Source of the DNA: Nageia nagi
Taxonomy: Eukaryota; Pinophyta
NCBI GenBank assembly: GCA_050084985.1
Contig: JBITNC010000001.1
Coordinates: 73,408,001 to 73,472,000, forward strand
Reading direction: 5' to 3'
DNA: 64,000 nt
The notes below the pieces were generated by a model that was given only the letters and a program-made list of their open reading frames with translations, made no database searches and was not told the origin of the DNA. Shown piece by piece: positions 1 through 10,333 of the stretch. The translations under genes were made by a program, and so were the position numbers. Each line of letters opens with the position of its first letter. Positions within the stretch are counted from its first letter, which is position 1.

Positions 1-520
1 TTGCGCTTACCTCCCCAAGCTAGCCGACCACAATTTGAGCACCAAGTTTGCCTTGAAAGTTGCATCCATCCTCAACAGGCATGTATCTCTAGGTAGCTAG
101 CCAACTTGCCCTAGAAAAACCCTAGAAAATGCCTATAAAAGGGGGGAAGTTCATCTTCATTTTCACATCACAAGTGTGCTCTCTCCTCCCAAACTCGCTA
201 GGGCATTAAGGTGAGCGAATTCTTTCGATGTCTTTGAAGTGAGTCAAGAAAGCTTATCTTCTTCATTTGTTAAGGCGTTGGAGGTAAGTCATCTTTGAGT
301 CTTATTTAGCATTTCATTTGAGTCATTCATGCCAAAAGACACACCCCTTTGCTAGGCGCATCCCTTCAAAGAGACACCATCCACCATACATGCTAGACTT
401 GCTTCATCACTCTCACACATACATGCATCCCTCTTAGGCGCATATATACCATGACACATGAATCCTATCTTCTCCAAAATTTGTGCCATACCCTCTCTCT
501 CTTAGGCGCAAGTTCCCCTT
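1..520 (+). repeat. LTR-like promoter segment of an old retroelement
   Basis: A CTATAAAAGGGGGG TATA-box-like sequence sits near 134-147, followed by a pyrimidine-rich leader. Upstream of it are AGCTAGC and GAGCACCAA motifs, in the same order as in the segment at 8520-8720. This is the layout of a plant LTR (U3, TATA, R) leading into the ORF remnant that starts at 818. The left end is cut by the window edge, so LTR termini and a primer binding site could not be defined. It could also be an ordinary 5' leader. Confidence 0.4.
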
Positions 521-817
521 GAGACATGGAGCGAGTCCTCCTTGAGATGTGCGCCATGGTCTTCCGTTACATTTGCGCCATGATAATAATCCCTTCCCTC
601 ATACATACGTCGTGTCCAAAACCCAAGCGTGAGACCTCTGAGGCATGCAAATTAATTCTAGGGCCCCATCTTCTGCTTCGCTTGCCTCCCAAGAGCCTCA
701 TAGTCACCTTTGCACCTAGACGTTTCATCCAGGGACTCAAGCTTCAAGATCATACCCTTACCCTTGGCTTTAACTTTCTTAACTTATCCTGTTGGGTGAC
801 TTATAGGTAAATCATTC

Positions 818-1204
818 ATGGAGAAATTGCAACTTACCTCAGACAGTTGGGCAAGGAGTTTAAAGAATCTCATGAGACCTAGCGCACTTGAGCTGGAGAA
901 GTTTGGTGAGGATCCACTACCTATGGAGAACATAGCTCAAATTCCGAAAGAGAACCTACTCATTGACTTGATCTACCATTCCAAACTAGTCAAAGCAGCA
1001 ATGATACCATTTGTAGTCCCATTTCCAGAGTTGTGTTATGAGGTGGCAAAACAGTGTGATGTTGGATCAAGAAGTCTTTGTGATACCCAAGATGAGATCA
1101 TCATGAGATTCACTCCAGAAGGTGTAGAAGAAGCATTTAGATGGGAAGGAGATGGGATAGAGTGCATAGAAGAGGATTCCATATCATTCTATGAGTCGCT
1201 ATGA
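818..1204 (+). pseudogene. Retroelement-associated ORF fragment, unknown function
   Basis: This is a 128-codon open frame starting at an ATG. Its central part contains a stretch reading LIDLIYHSKLVKAAMIPF followed by PFPELCYEVA. The ORF at 6599-6808 carries the corresponding ERLLNDTLAQSRIVEACMIPY and FPELCLGVA, so the two are diverged members of one protein family. I do not recognise the family; no zinc knuckle, protease, reverse transcriptase or integrase motif is present. It lies downstream of a TATA-bearing leader and upstream of more ORF debris and tandem repeats, which suggests a gag-like or accessory ORF of a non-autonomous LTR element. The frame stays open to its TGA, but the sequence beyond it is broken. 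Confidence 0.45.
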
Positions 1205-1621
1205 GGGCAAAGTAATCTAATTCGAGATAGGCTCCTTTCGAATGCAACAGAACTTAAAGGCAAAGAACAAATTTTCACCCCATTGTATTCAAGTTGATTA
1301 ACATATTGTCCAGAGTGATGGGGAAGGAAGATGACTTAAAGTTCAAGAAGGAGTTCTTCACATTCATATACCTCATAGGGCAAGGAAAGAAGATAAGATG
1401 AGGCAAGATGATTAGCAATGCCTTGGCAAATCAAATATCATCCATTGAAATAAACAAGAAATTTTACATGAATTCATACCTAGTCTACTTGCTCCTAGCT
1501 GGAAAAAACATAGTTATAGTGCATGGCAATGAGAAGTTATTGAAAAGGTTGGGTACCCCAATATGAAGATGTTATCTGAAATGGTGGATTGGAAGTAGAT
1601 ATGCCCATTACTATATGAAAA

Positions 1622-2312
1622 ATGATGGGTGGGAGTACTATATACACAGAGTTCAAAGGAGAAGCACAAGTGAAGAGAATTTCAAATGCTACTATAGATG
1701 CTCTCAAAGGCCACATTGATTTTTATTTGCATAACTCAAACTATACATACATCAGATTGTATGGATCTCAGGAAGCTCCACACATGCTCCCTAAGCACGT
1801 CAACAACAAAATAATTTTGATGGAGTTTTGTACTCATTTTGTCATATTTGCATGATAATGTGTGGAGGAAGAACGCTGCCACAATGACTTTGCCTATCAC
1901 TGTCAGGGAATACACTTGTTCTCAGTGGGTTGATATTGAAACTATTAAAGTAGAGTTGATTGAGTATAGATTTAAAGAGCTTCCCATAGCTGAAAATTAT
2001 GACCCAGAAGGAAGAATACCAAAATTTATGGAGAATAATAAAAGACCACCTTATGAGCACAAATCTCTTGAATCAAAGGAGAGATTCAGGAATAAAACTC
2101 GCTTGGAAGATATCAAGAAAATACAAGCTGCCACAAATAAAGAAGAAAGGAGAGGAAACCAAAGACATGTGGAAGAAGAGAAAGGGAAAAGAATACAAGA
2201 GTCACCATCAGCTATACCAGTGGATCCAAAGATGGTGGAAGAATCCATCTCTTTGCTAAGAAGAAGACATGGACACATAGGACAATATGCCACCATGGGA
2301 ACATCAAGATAA
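1622..2312 (+). pseudogene. Continuation of the unknown retroelement ORF, frameshifted
   Basis: Two overlapping frames (1622-1855 and 1839-2312) read as one broken protein of about 230 residues. The second part runs through a WVDIETIKVELIEYRFKELP segment and then becomes highly charged (Lys/Glu/Arg), with predicted coiled-coil character around 2060-2260. The region 1205-1621 upstream looks like decayed coding sequence of the same element. I recognise no catalytic motif. It belongs with the ORF at 818-1204 by position and composition. Its function is unknown; a structural gag-like role in an LTR element is inference. Confidence 0.4.
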
Positions 2313-3070
2313 CCCATTCAGGATACTATGCATGCTATTGAGATGGAAATTGACAATTTGACACTAGTAGGGTATGCCCATCCATCCCAGGAATTGAATG
2401 GGATTGCTCATAATCAATGTGGTGGATTAAATAGAGAAGGACTTGCATGAGCAAGAGCTTCTAGGCCAAGTCCACAAGTGAAAAGGTAAGTCTTTCATAG
2501 AGTTCTAGCTCCAAGTATGGTCCTGAAAGCTCCCACAGAGATAGTGAATCTATTGGAGGATAGGGTGACCTTGAAGAGAATATGACTAGAGATAGCCATG
2601 AAGATATTGCAACAGGAGACACCGAAATGGAAGATGATTCTATGCAAGGAATCATTGCACTTGTGGGAAAATTCTCACAACCCACGCCTTCCTAGTCATC
2701 CTCACATAAAACCACAAAGAAGACTCCTACACCTCAGTTAAGAGGTGATACATCTCACCAAAAGAGATCTCCAAGAATGTTAAGGCAAGCACCTACTTCT
2801 AGAGTAGATGGTGTAAATGAAGAGGAAGGAGTACCAAATGATGAGCCACAAAAGAAGTTGACATAGGATATAAGAAAAGAGGTGGTTATTGTTACAGGTT
2901 GTTGTGCCGCACAACACACCCCAAGATGCTACATTTTGAGGACTCTACTTTTTTTGAAGGCAATGGATGACATTGCCTGAAAATGACTAGACAACAATCA
3001 GAATGCAGAATCAGAGTGGCCAAGTGATGAAGTAGTGCACACAAGTACCCACAAAGGCACCAAGTTAGTT
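2313..3070 (+). other. Decayed continuation of the retroelement ORF
   Basis: Stop-interrupted, Ser/Thr/Pro-rich coding-like sequence continues with no frame open for more than about 75 codons. Around 2690-2800 the + strand reads like a low-complexity linker (many Thr, Pro, Ser and Lys codons) resembling the linker at 7130-7280 of the related element. Nothing else was recognised. Confidence 0.3.
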
Positions 3071-3189
3071 CAGTGCGTCCAGGGGCCATTCATGGCCTAG
3101 TTTCAAGCGACATCAAGCAGGATGCAATTTTGGATCACGGTAGCGACCAGGAAGGGAGTTTTACACCAAGTGGCCAACATAGCAGAAAA

Positions 3190-3550
3190 TGGCGCGTTTT
3201 TGTAACATTTGAGTGCAAGAGTGACAGAGTTGGCAAAAGGGCACGTTCTTGTAGAAATTGAGCTCACAGGTACTTAGCGCAACAGAAAGGTGCATTTTTG
3301 TAGAATTTGGGCGCTAAGGTACCCAAGGTGACAAAAATGAGTGTTTTTGTCAAGTTTGAGTCTAGGTGTCTTGAAAATGACAAGGATGACAAAAATGGAT
3401 GTTTTTGTCAAAGTTGACCCCGAAAAGTTGGAAAAGGACAAGGTAGAAAAGCGCGTTTTGGTCACTTTTGAGCCTGAAAATGGTCAGTATGGTAAAAAAG
3501 TGTGTTTTTGCACGATTTAAGTCCGGGAAGCTTGGAAATGACCAAAAGTG
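3190..3550. repeat. Tandem array of about 50-58 bp units
   Basis: About seven degenerate units begin near 3191, 3241, 3290, 3339, 3397, 3451 and 3500. Each starts with a GTTTTTGT-like core, then TTTGAG, then a purine-rich AAAATGACAA-type tail. Looser fragments of the same unit continue to about 3880. The array sits between the ORF debris and the 181 bp array of the same element, as tandem repeats near the 3' end of some plant LTR elements do. Confidence 0.7.
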
Positions 3551-4087
3551 ATGAGTTAAGCCCAGAATGGCCAGAAATGCTCGAAAATGCCGGAAATGCC
3601 AGAAAAGGTTGTTTTTTCACACTAAGGGCCCAAAAATGCTGAGAATGGGCAAGATTGGATACTTTGAGCCTAGAAGTGCTGGAAATGACAGAAAATAACA
3701 ACTTTTAGCCTAGAAAGCCAAAAATGATCGTTTTTGCACTATTTGAGCTCGAAAATTATTGAAAATGTATAGTTTGAGCTTGGAGGTGCCGTAAAGGGTG
3801 TTTTGATCGAGATTGAGCTAAGAAAAGCTAGGAGTGGACGAAAATGCATAGATTGAGTCCGGAATGGATCAAAAGTGGAAGATTGAGTGCCCTTAGCTTA
3901 AGGCATGTTTTTCCAAGTTACTGAAGATCCAAGTTAGGGGAAAATAGTGCTTGTTTCTCATAGATAAATACAAATAACATCGGAATTCGAGTCTAAGAGC
4001 ATATTTGGAGAGGTAAGATGAATTCTATCATGTTTAAGACTCGAAATTTCCAATTTTGAACAAGCCTAAGGCACTCTAAGCCTAGGT

Positions 4088-5640
4088 GTAGTTTTTCAAG
4101 CCTATGGGAAATCCATAGAAGTGCATTTTGGTGCCTAGGAAGTGGAGAAAAGGTAAAATGCATCAAAGATAAAATCTAAACGCATGAACAAGAGGAAATG
4201 ATGTTTCTAAGCCACATTAGGTCTCAAAATGTTTAGTTTTGGGCAAGTAAAGACCCCCAGAATGCTAGGCGCAAGTTTCTCTAGTTTTCCAATTCCAATG
4301 GAGTGAATAATGGCACCTAGAATGACAAGATCTAATGTTTTTTGACAAAAAATCAAGTTTAAGTGCTTGGGACCAAGGAAAACAAGATTATAAGCACATT
4401 TAGGTTTCAAAATTTTCGATTTTGAGCACATTTGGGCATCCTAAAGGCTAGGTGCAGGTTTTGAGAGCTGTGGAAATGCAATGGGATGAAATCTAGCGTC
4501 TAGAATCATAAAAATTTGAGAAATTTTGGTCAAAATTCAAGTTTGAAGGGTCTACAAGGTGTAAAACATGATTTCTAGCACATTTAGGTCTTGAAAATTT
4601 GGATTTTGAGCAAGTTTTGACCCTCCAAAGGCTAGGCACAGGTTTGCTAATGTTTCTAAATCCATAGAGGTGAGAAATGGCGCCTAACTTGGAGAGATAA
4701 GTGAAAAATGTATTAAAAATTCATCCCAAGGTGTCCATTAGGTGGAAAACCCCATTTTGAGCACATTTAGAACTAAAAAATTCCAATTTCGAGCAATAGA
4801 AAGGCACCTAAAGGCTAGGCGCAGGTTTTCATGCCATTGGAAATCCAATGGAGTGAAATCTAGCACCTAAGATGAAATTATTTTGCAAATTTTGTTCAAA
4901 ACTCAAATATGAAGGGTCCATTGGGTCAAAAACACCATTCCAAACACTTATTAACTTGCAAAATTTAGATTTTGAGCAATTTTAAGGCACCTAAAGGGCA
5001 GGCGCAGTTTTTCATGCCATTGGAAATCCAATGGAGTGAAATCTAGTGCCTAGGATGAAGAATTTTGTAAATTTTGCTCAAAATCCAAGTTTAAAGGGTC
5101 AATTGCAAGGAAAACATGATTTCTAGCACATTTAAACTTGCATTTTTTCGAAATTGAGCGAGGGAAGTGGCCCATAATCCTAGGCGCTGGTTTGCTAAAT
5201 TTTCTATTTCCATAGGAGTGAAAATTGGCACCTAACATAAGAAGTCAAAAATTTTGCAAAAATTCCATTTTTTTCACATGGTTGCATGGAAAAGGGCATT
5301 CTAAGCACATTTAAACTTACAAATTTTTGAAATTGAGCACTAGAAATGCTCCAAAAAGTCAGGCGCAAGTTTGCAAGCCATTGGAAACTTCAAAAAGATA
5401 AAAAATGGTGCCTAGATGCAAGGGGAAAGTCTCAAAATTCGATTTTTTGCACTTAATTGGGTGGAGAAGGAGAAAATAAGGATGTTTAAACTTTGAATTT
5501 TTCAATTTTGACCAAAGAATGTGCCCTCCAAAAATTAGGCGCTGATTTTCAAACCTATGGAGTGTTTGAAGGCTCCTAAACCTTAACAAACATGCAAAAT
5601 GCACCATTATAGCACTTTTTAGGTCAAAAATCCACTAAAG
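4088..5640. repeat. Tandem array of about 181 bp units, nine diverged copies
   Basis: A recurring block, GGCGCAGGTTT, then GGAAATCCAATGGAGTG, then ATCTAGCGCCTAG, then GCACATTTAGG, recurs with anchors near 4088, 4270, 4451, 4640, 4822, 5003, 5184, 5366 and 5541, a spacing of 175-189 bp. The copies at 4822 and 5003 are the most alike. No long ORF runs through it. The size is that of a typical plant satellite monomer, but its position between ORF debris and a TATA-bearing segment suggests repeats internal to a retroelement. Confidence 0.8.
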
Positions 5641-6421
5641 AGCATGCAAAAAGCACAAAAAACCTATAAATACCCCGAAGCCTCTCATTTGCTCCACAAC
5701 ACTCTCTTTGAGCCTCCATGCACCCATTTTTAACCAAAATCCTCACAAAACCTCACAAACTTGCTCAAAACTTGAAATTTGCTCACAAGATCTAAAATAA
5801 GCCCAAATCTTTTCAAAATTTCTCAAGAATCTTAGAATCTCATCCCCTATCCATCCATTAGGTCAAATCCACTTTTTTAAAATTTTCCAAATTTCGGACC
5901 CCCTATCTTTTGGCCATTTTCACCATTTTCAAGCTTTACGAAAAAACGTGAAAAAACAAAAAAATACTTTTTTGAGGCCAAAATCGTCCCAAATTTTGAA
6001 AGATCCAAACTTCGAAGTGAATACCAAAGTGATAGACTTCATATAGGAGAGCAGCCTCCATCATTCACTTCCCCAAAACAAAGCTTGAAAACCCACTTTG
6101 CATCCCCATCTTCGCAAGCTTCGAAGCTGCCAAAACCTGTCAAAAAACGAATACATGGGCTAAAAAAACAGCGAGTTAATTCGAACCTCGAAAAATCGAA
6201 ATGTTTCTTTGAGACTTGGCCACAAACCTCCTAGATTTATTTGCCAACACCCCATGTACTTGTTTCCCACTTTTAATGAACTTCAAAATTCTCAAAAATC
6301 CACAGCTTCTGAAAAACCCAAAAATAGGCCAAAAATTTGACTATCTTTTTCCCTCCAAAATCGCTTCAAAGATACCCAATATCACTCCTAATACCTTGTT
6401 GTGTTCCACAAGGCATAAACG
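5641..6421 (+). repeat. TATA-bearing leader or LTR segment
   Basis: ACCTATAAATACCCC near 5660-5675 is a clear TATA-type promoter, followed by a C-rich, purine-poor leader with many CTC/CAC motifs. An ATG at 6422 opens the next ORF remnant about 750 bp downstream. The spacing is that of an LTR promoter plus long untranslated leader. I could not define LTR ends or a primer binding site. Confidence 0.4.
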
Positions 6422-8503
6422 ATGAGTATTGCTAAGAAAAACAAGGAACTCCAGATGGAAAGACGCATGAAGATCAGCCTGATCACCCTAGAAAAAGGAG
6501 GAAGAACTGCTTTCCCTACGGCCACATTAGTAGATGACCTTTGTTAGATCAGAGAAATAGATTGGGCATCCACTGATCCCGTAAAGTCATTAGAGAAGAT
6601 GTCCAAGATCCCATATGAACGGTTGCTCAACGACACACTTGCTCAATCCAGAATCGTTGAAGCTTGTATGATCCCATATACCGCTTCATTCCCAGAATTG
6701 TGCCTCGGAGTAGCCAGGATACATCCTTTGATAATCCTTAAAGGGAATTCCCCAGTTTCATATGTGCCTCTATCAATCTCACCTTCTGTGAGATTGACAC
6801 AAGGATAGTCTGCTCAATATGCTACACTCATTGTTCAACCAGGGCAAACCATTGACCAGACCATACGAGGATTATCACAAGAGATGAAAAGCACTAAAGA
6901 GACTAGTAGCACTTCGCACCTATACAAACACTTGAAGAAGCTGGTGGAAGTCCCTCCTAGAGGTCCATCCCGAGATGGACAATTATATCATTCTGGCCCT
7001 AGTTCTCCTCCACCTCCTCCTTCTAGTGATAACGAGGATGAATATGAGATTGACAAAGGAGACCTCTTAAGAGAACCCTTGGAAGTGGTCAAATATTAAA
7101 AATACCTTATATCTCAGACAATGAATCAGATTCATCAGTTGAGGAGATACCGACCATAGATCCTCCTACCATGGAAGAACCCGTACAAGCTACAAAACCT
7201 ACCTCTACACAGGCTTCCATACCTTGACAACTGAAGAAGACACCTCCACCTCAGAGAAAACTTCCACTGATTGCTTTAAGAAGGACCTCAGTGACCAAGG
7301 GAATAGCTTCCTTATCAGGAGGCGATGGAGGAAATGAGGAGGATGAAGGTGAAAATGAAGACCAGAGGAAAAAGAGGAGAGAGGATGAACGTCAAGGCAA
7401 TCCTAAGAGACAGGTGGCTACAGTTGCCAATCCTAAACTCGGTTACAATTTTGACGTGAAGGCACTCTTGAACAATTTGAGAGCATACCACCCATTTGAA
7501 GCCTGTGCTGACATTGTAACCGATCAAGATTCAGATACTGAACTTGAACATATAGCCACTTACGTCTCAATGAAGGATAACTCCATTGTCACCGATACTG
7601 TTGCTGCAGGAAGGAAAAGAAATGCCAGTGGGGAATTTGCATTAATGGTGAAAGCAAGAGAGGAGCTGTGTAAAAAGATAGGCACTCTGGGTAGGCAACA
7701 TGCAATCGTCACCAATGTTGCGGCGTTGACAGAGGAGAACACATCACAAAAGGTAGAGCTCAGGGAGCTTAAAAGAGAATTGGCTAGATTGAAAAGGTTG
7801 ACCGTTGATATATGAGTTGCTAACCTAACAGTTGAAGACATCAGGAAGCTGATTTCCTTGAATATTGGGATTCAAGTGGTCAAAGAAGAGTGGGTAAGAG
7901 AAACCAAAGAAACCATCCAAGAGTTATTCCTAGGAATAACTAATTTCTTTATCGAGGAAGATGGATCATTCGTCGTACAAGACATGATCCATGAACTATT
8001 TGCTAGGTGGGGCAACAATTATCAAGTGATGCATGAACTAAGAAGAAAGACTACTGGCATGCCAACACTACTGGAATATTGTCATCAATTCTTTTACCAG
8101 TATGATTGGCTATTCTACACTATTCAAGTTCGGGCAAATTTTAAGGTAGATATGAGGAAACAGCTAACAGAATACCAGTTTGATCTAAGACTGATTGAGT
8201 AAGATGGATGCAGCAGAGATTACGCTACAGTAATAGATGAGGTCTAGTTGATGATTACCACTTACCTCGAGACTAAAGATATCAATGTTCTCAAATCTGG
8301 CAAGTAGCTCAAATATGGCAGCGACATGGCTATGGTGTAGCGAGATGAAGAGGACTTCAAAAACCATCATTGCATATCTATTGGCCAATGAAGGTATAAT
8401 GGAAATTCTCAACATCGGAGTCAAGAACAGAGAAACCTTCATGGGCGCGGACTTAAAGGCCACCATCGCATCACATGTACACACCGCAAATCAGCCACCA
8501 TAG
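6422..8503 (+). pseudogene. Second copy of the unknown retroelement ORF with coiled-coil C-terminal part
   Basis: The reading frame opens at ATG 6422, hits an in-frame TAG near 6543, and resumes as ERLLNDTLAQSRIVEACMIPY (6599 on), matching the ORF at 818-1204. Next come a Pro-rich linker (SGPSSPPPPPSSDNEDEYE, 6990-7050) and an acidic then basic segment (7310-7420). A heptad-rich coiled coil follows near 7640-7810 and ends at a TGA (7813-7815). After it, an open frame from 7858 to 8202 contains LLEYCHQFFYQYDWLFYTI. The same pattern (YC..F.Y..DWL.Y) occurs at 18300-18360, so both belong to one family. No enzyme domain is visible. It is probably the main ORF of an LTR element lacking pol. It has several stops and frame breaks and is not functional as it stands. 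Confidence 0.5.
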
Positions 8504-9650
8504 TTTGTAGTCATTTTGAAAATTTTGTAATTAGTCAGCCTAGAAAGTTGAGCACCAAAACTCGACTAACCTTGCTCTCATGATCAATTAGCCTAGCTAG
8601 TAGAGCACCAAAAGTCAGCTGACTTAGTTGTAGGAGGCAAATATGTAATATTTTAATATTTTTTATAGAATTAGGGCAACACTTGGGAACCCTAGAAATT
8701 CTATAAATAGACCCTAGGGGGTTACTTTTATGTAAGAATGAAAGTTTGGAACTTTTTCAAAGAGTGAAAATTTTGAGAAAAAGTTCAAAGTTTTTGTAAA
8801 AGGAGAAAATTGTGGAAACTTTTCTGTAACTCTTTTGCAAATCTAATACAAAGTGGTTACATATTTTTTCAAGAGAATTGTCATGTATGGAGTGGTGGTT
8901 TCATTTGTGGCTTTCTTTCACAATTCAAATATTTTCGCTTCTTTCCTTGAAAACTCAAGAGTTTTAAGAAAAAATAGTTGTTCAAACTTTTAAAAAATAT
9001 CTTGAATTGCTCTAAGTTTGCAATCTTTTGCCTCTTGCACATTTAAACAATTCTGAAGTTGTTTCTTTTCTACATCTTATTGGATGTTTTGTTCAAACTT
9101 AGTTCCAAAGTGTGCGTTCTATGTTGTTTCCTTTGATTGTATTGGTCCCGTCTACGGAATACCGACAATCGGCCTTGCTTCTTGCTCTAGATTCAAAGCT
9201 GATTGGACAATAATCATTCACTTTGAACTAGATTGAATGAACCGAAACTTCATAACCGATTAGAAAACGTTTCATTTTACACAATGCTTTGTTGTGACAA
9301 TCGCCTTGTGACTTAACCAATATTGGATCATTCTCACTCTTTTTCTGTTTTTATTTGCTTATTTTATCTTTCCTGCATTCTTTTTTTTTATAAAACCAGA
9401 GCAACTTTCAATCATCACAAAAATACCTTGTCACTATAAAAAATGTGAGTTAACAGTCTCTACCTCTATCCAAACCAGTTGAGTTCATTCTCTTGATCAT
9501 CATGTATATAAAATTGTGCAACTTCAATGGGAACATGAACAAACCTTGGGGTTTCAGTCCTTTCAAGAGGAGGTAAGTTACACTATCTCACCTAAATGCT
9601 AGGTGCTTTCCTCGTCCCAATCGTGTGCAAGCGATCATAGGCCTGTAGAA
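8504..9650 (+). repeat. LTR-like 3' segment with TATA box
   Basis: CTATAAATAGACCCTAGGGG at about 8702-8721 is a strong TATA region. Further along, CCTTGGGGTTTCAGTCCTTT (about 9545) matches CCTTGGGGTATTAGTCCTTT at 19858-19877, which lies the same distance (about 1.1 kb) after the related ORF ending at 18745. The two segments are therefore homologous but strongly diverged. They look like LTRs or 3' ends of two old members of one element family. Termini are not defined. Confidence 0.5.
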
Positions 9651-9659
9651 AAGTTTTCC

Positions 9660-9819
9660 ATCCCAACATAGGTCATCCTAGAGAAAAGATGATGTAGAGA
9701 AAGACTACGATTTTCTTGATACATATCCTGAGCACTTGGAAACACAAAGAATGGAAGAAAGTGATGTAGTGATGAAGAATATGAGAGAGAAGTTCCAGAA
9801 GAAGGAGAATGTTCACAAC
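9660..9819 (+). pseudogene. 5' part of a retroelement ORF split by the copia insertion
   Basis: The + strand reads YDFLDTYPEHLETQRMEESD and on to a Lys/Glu-rich stretch up to the insertion point at 9819. The frame resumes after the copia element at 17778 with HEIFKLFLNEWYLYCY. The two pieces are one old ORF of the same family as 6422-8503, cut in two by the 7953 bp insertion. It had probably already decayed before or since, because stops follow soon after 17820. Confidence 0.55.
9815..9819. repeat. Target site duplication (left), ACAAC
   Basis: ACAAC directly precedes the 5' LTR and is repeated exactly at 17773-17777 directly after the 3' LTR. A 5 bp duplication is the normal outcome of Ty1/copia integration and shows that element boundaries are intact. 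Confidence 0.95.
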
Positions 9820-10319
9820 TATTGGAATGTATAATGCATTATTGTAAAGGTTTGTATTAATTCTTTTTGTAGGTTCACTAATACTTAAGGGTATCATTAG
9901 ATACCTTAAGTATTTAAGTGAATATGATAATGTAACTTGTCCTACACTCCATGTCATGAGCATGCCCTTTGTGTAAAAGGATGTGCATGTCATGCTTTTG
10001 TGCATTGGGTAAAAAGGTGATCCAAAAAGGGATTTTGGCCTATAAATAGAAGGCTTTCTCTTTGTTATCAGACACCAATTTGTGAAGTAAAATTATGCTA
10101 TAGGATAGTGCTTAGGAGTTAAGATTAGGAGGATTGTAAGAGAGTTGTATTTGTGATTGAAGTAAAGATCTAGTTAGTGGAGGTACTCCTAGTTGGAGGA
10201 ACCGCATACATTTTGTGTTGTGTTGTGAGATTGCTTTGTGAGTTTGTTAGATGTGAATTGTGAGCTTTCATGTGATCTTGGGAGTTTAGAATTGTTCATG
10301 TTATAGTTCAATTCTCTCA
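9820..10319 (+). repeat. 5' LTR of the copia element
   Basis: This 500 bp LTR aligns end to end with 17273-17772. It begins TATTGGAATG where the 3' LTR has TGTTGGAATG, so the canonical TG has mutated to TA. It ends TTCAATTCTCTCA. A TATA box (TATAAATAG, 10041-10049) lies 221 bp in. A near-perfect palindrome (CTTAAGGGTATC and GATACCTTAAG, 9884-9910) lies in U3 and could form a hairpin. Confidence 0.95.
10041..10049 (+). promoter_or_regulatory. TATA box of the 5' LTR
   Basis: TATAAATAG is conserved at the identical LTR offset in the 3' LTR (17494-17502). It is the likely core promoter for the genomic RNA of the element. Confidence 0.7.
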
Positions 10320-10321
10320 TA

Positions 10322-10333
10322 TGGTATCAAAGC
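10322..10333 (+). promoter_or_regulatory. Primer binding site (initiator tRNA-Met type)
   Basis: TGGTATCAAAGC starts two bases after the 5' LTR. It matches the usual plant copia primer site TGGTATCAGAGC at all but one base, which is complementary to the 3' end of initiator methionine tRNA. Confidence 0.9.

Noticed and set aside
526-810. 94-codon frame
   Set aside because: Composition resembles random translation of a leader, with no similarity to the neighbouring element ORFs.
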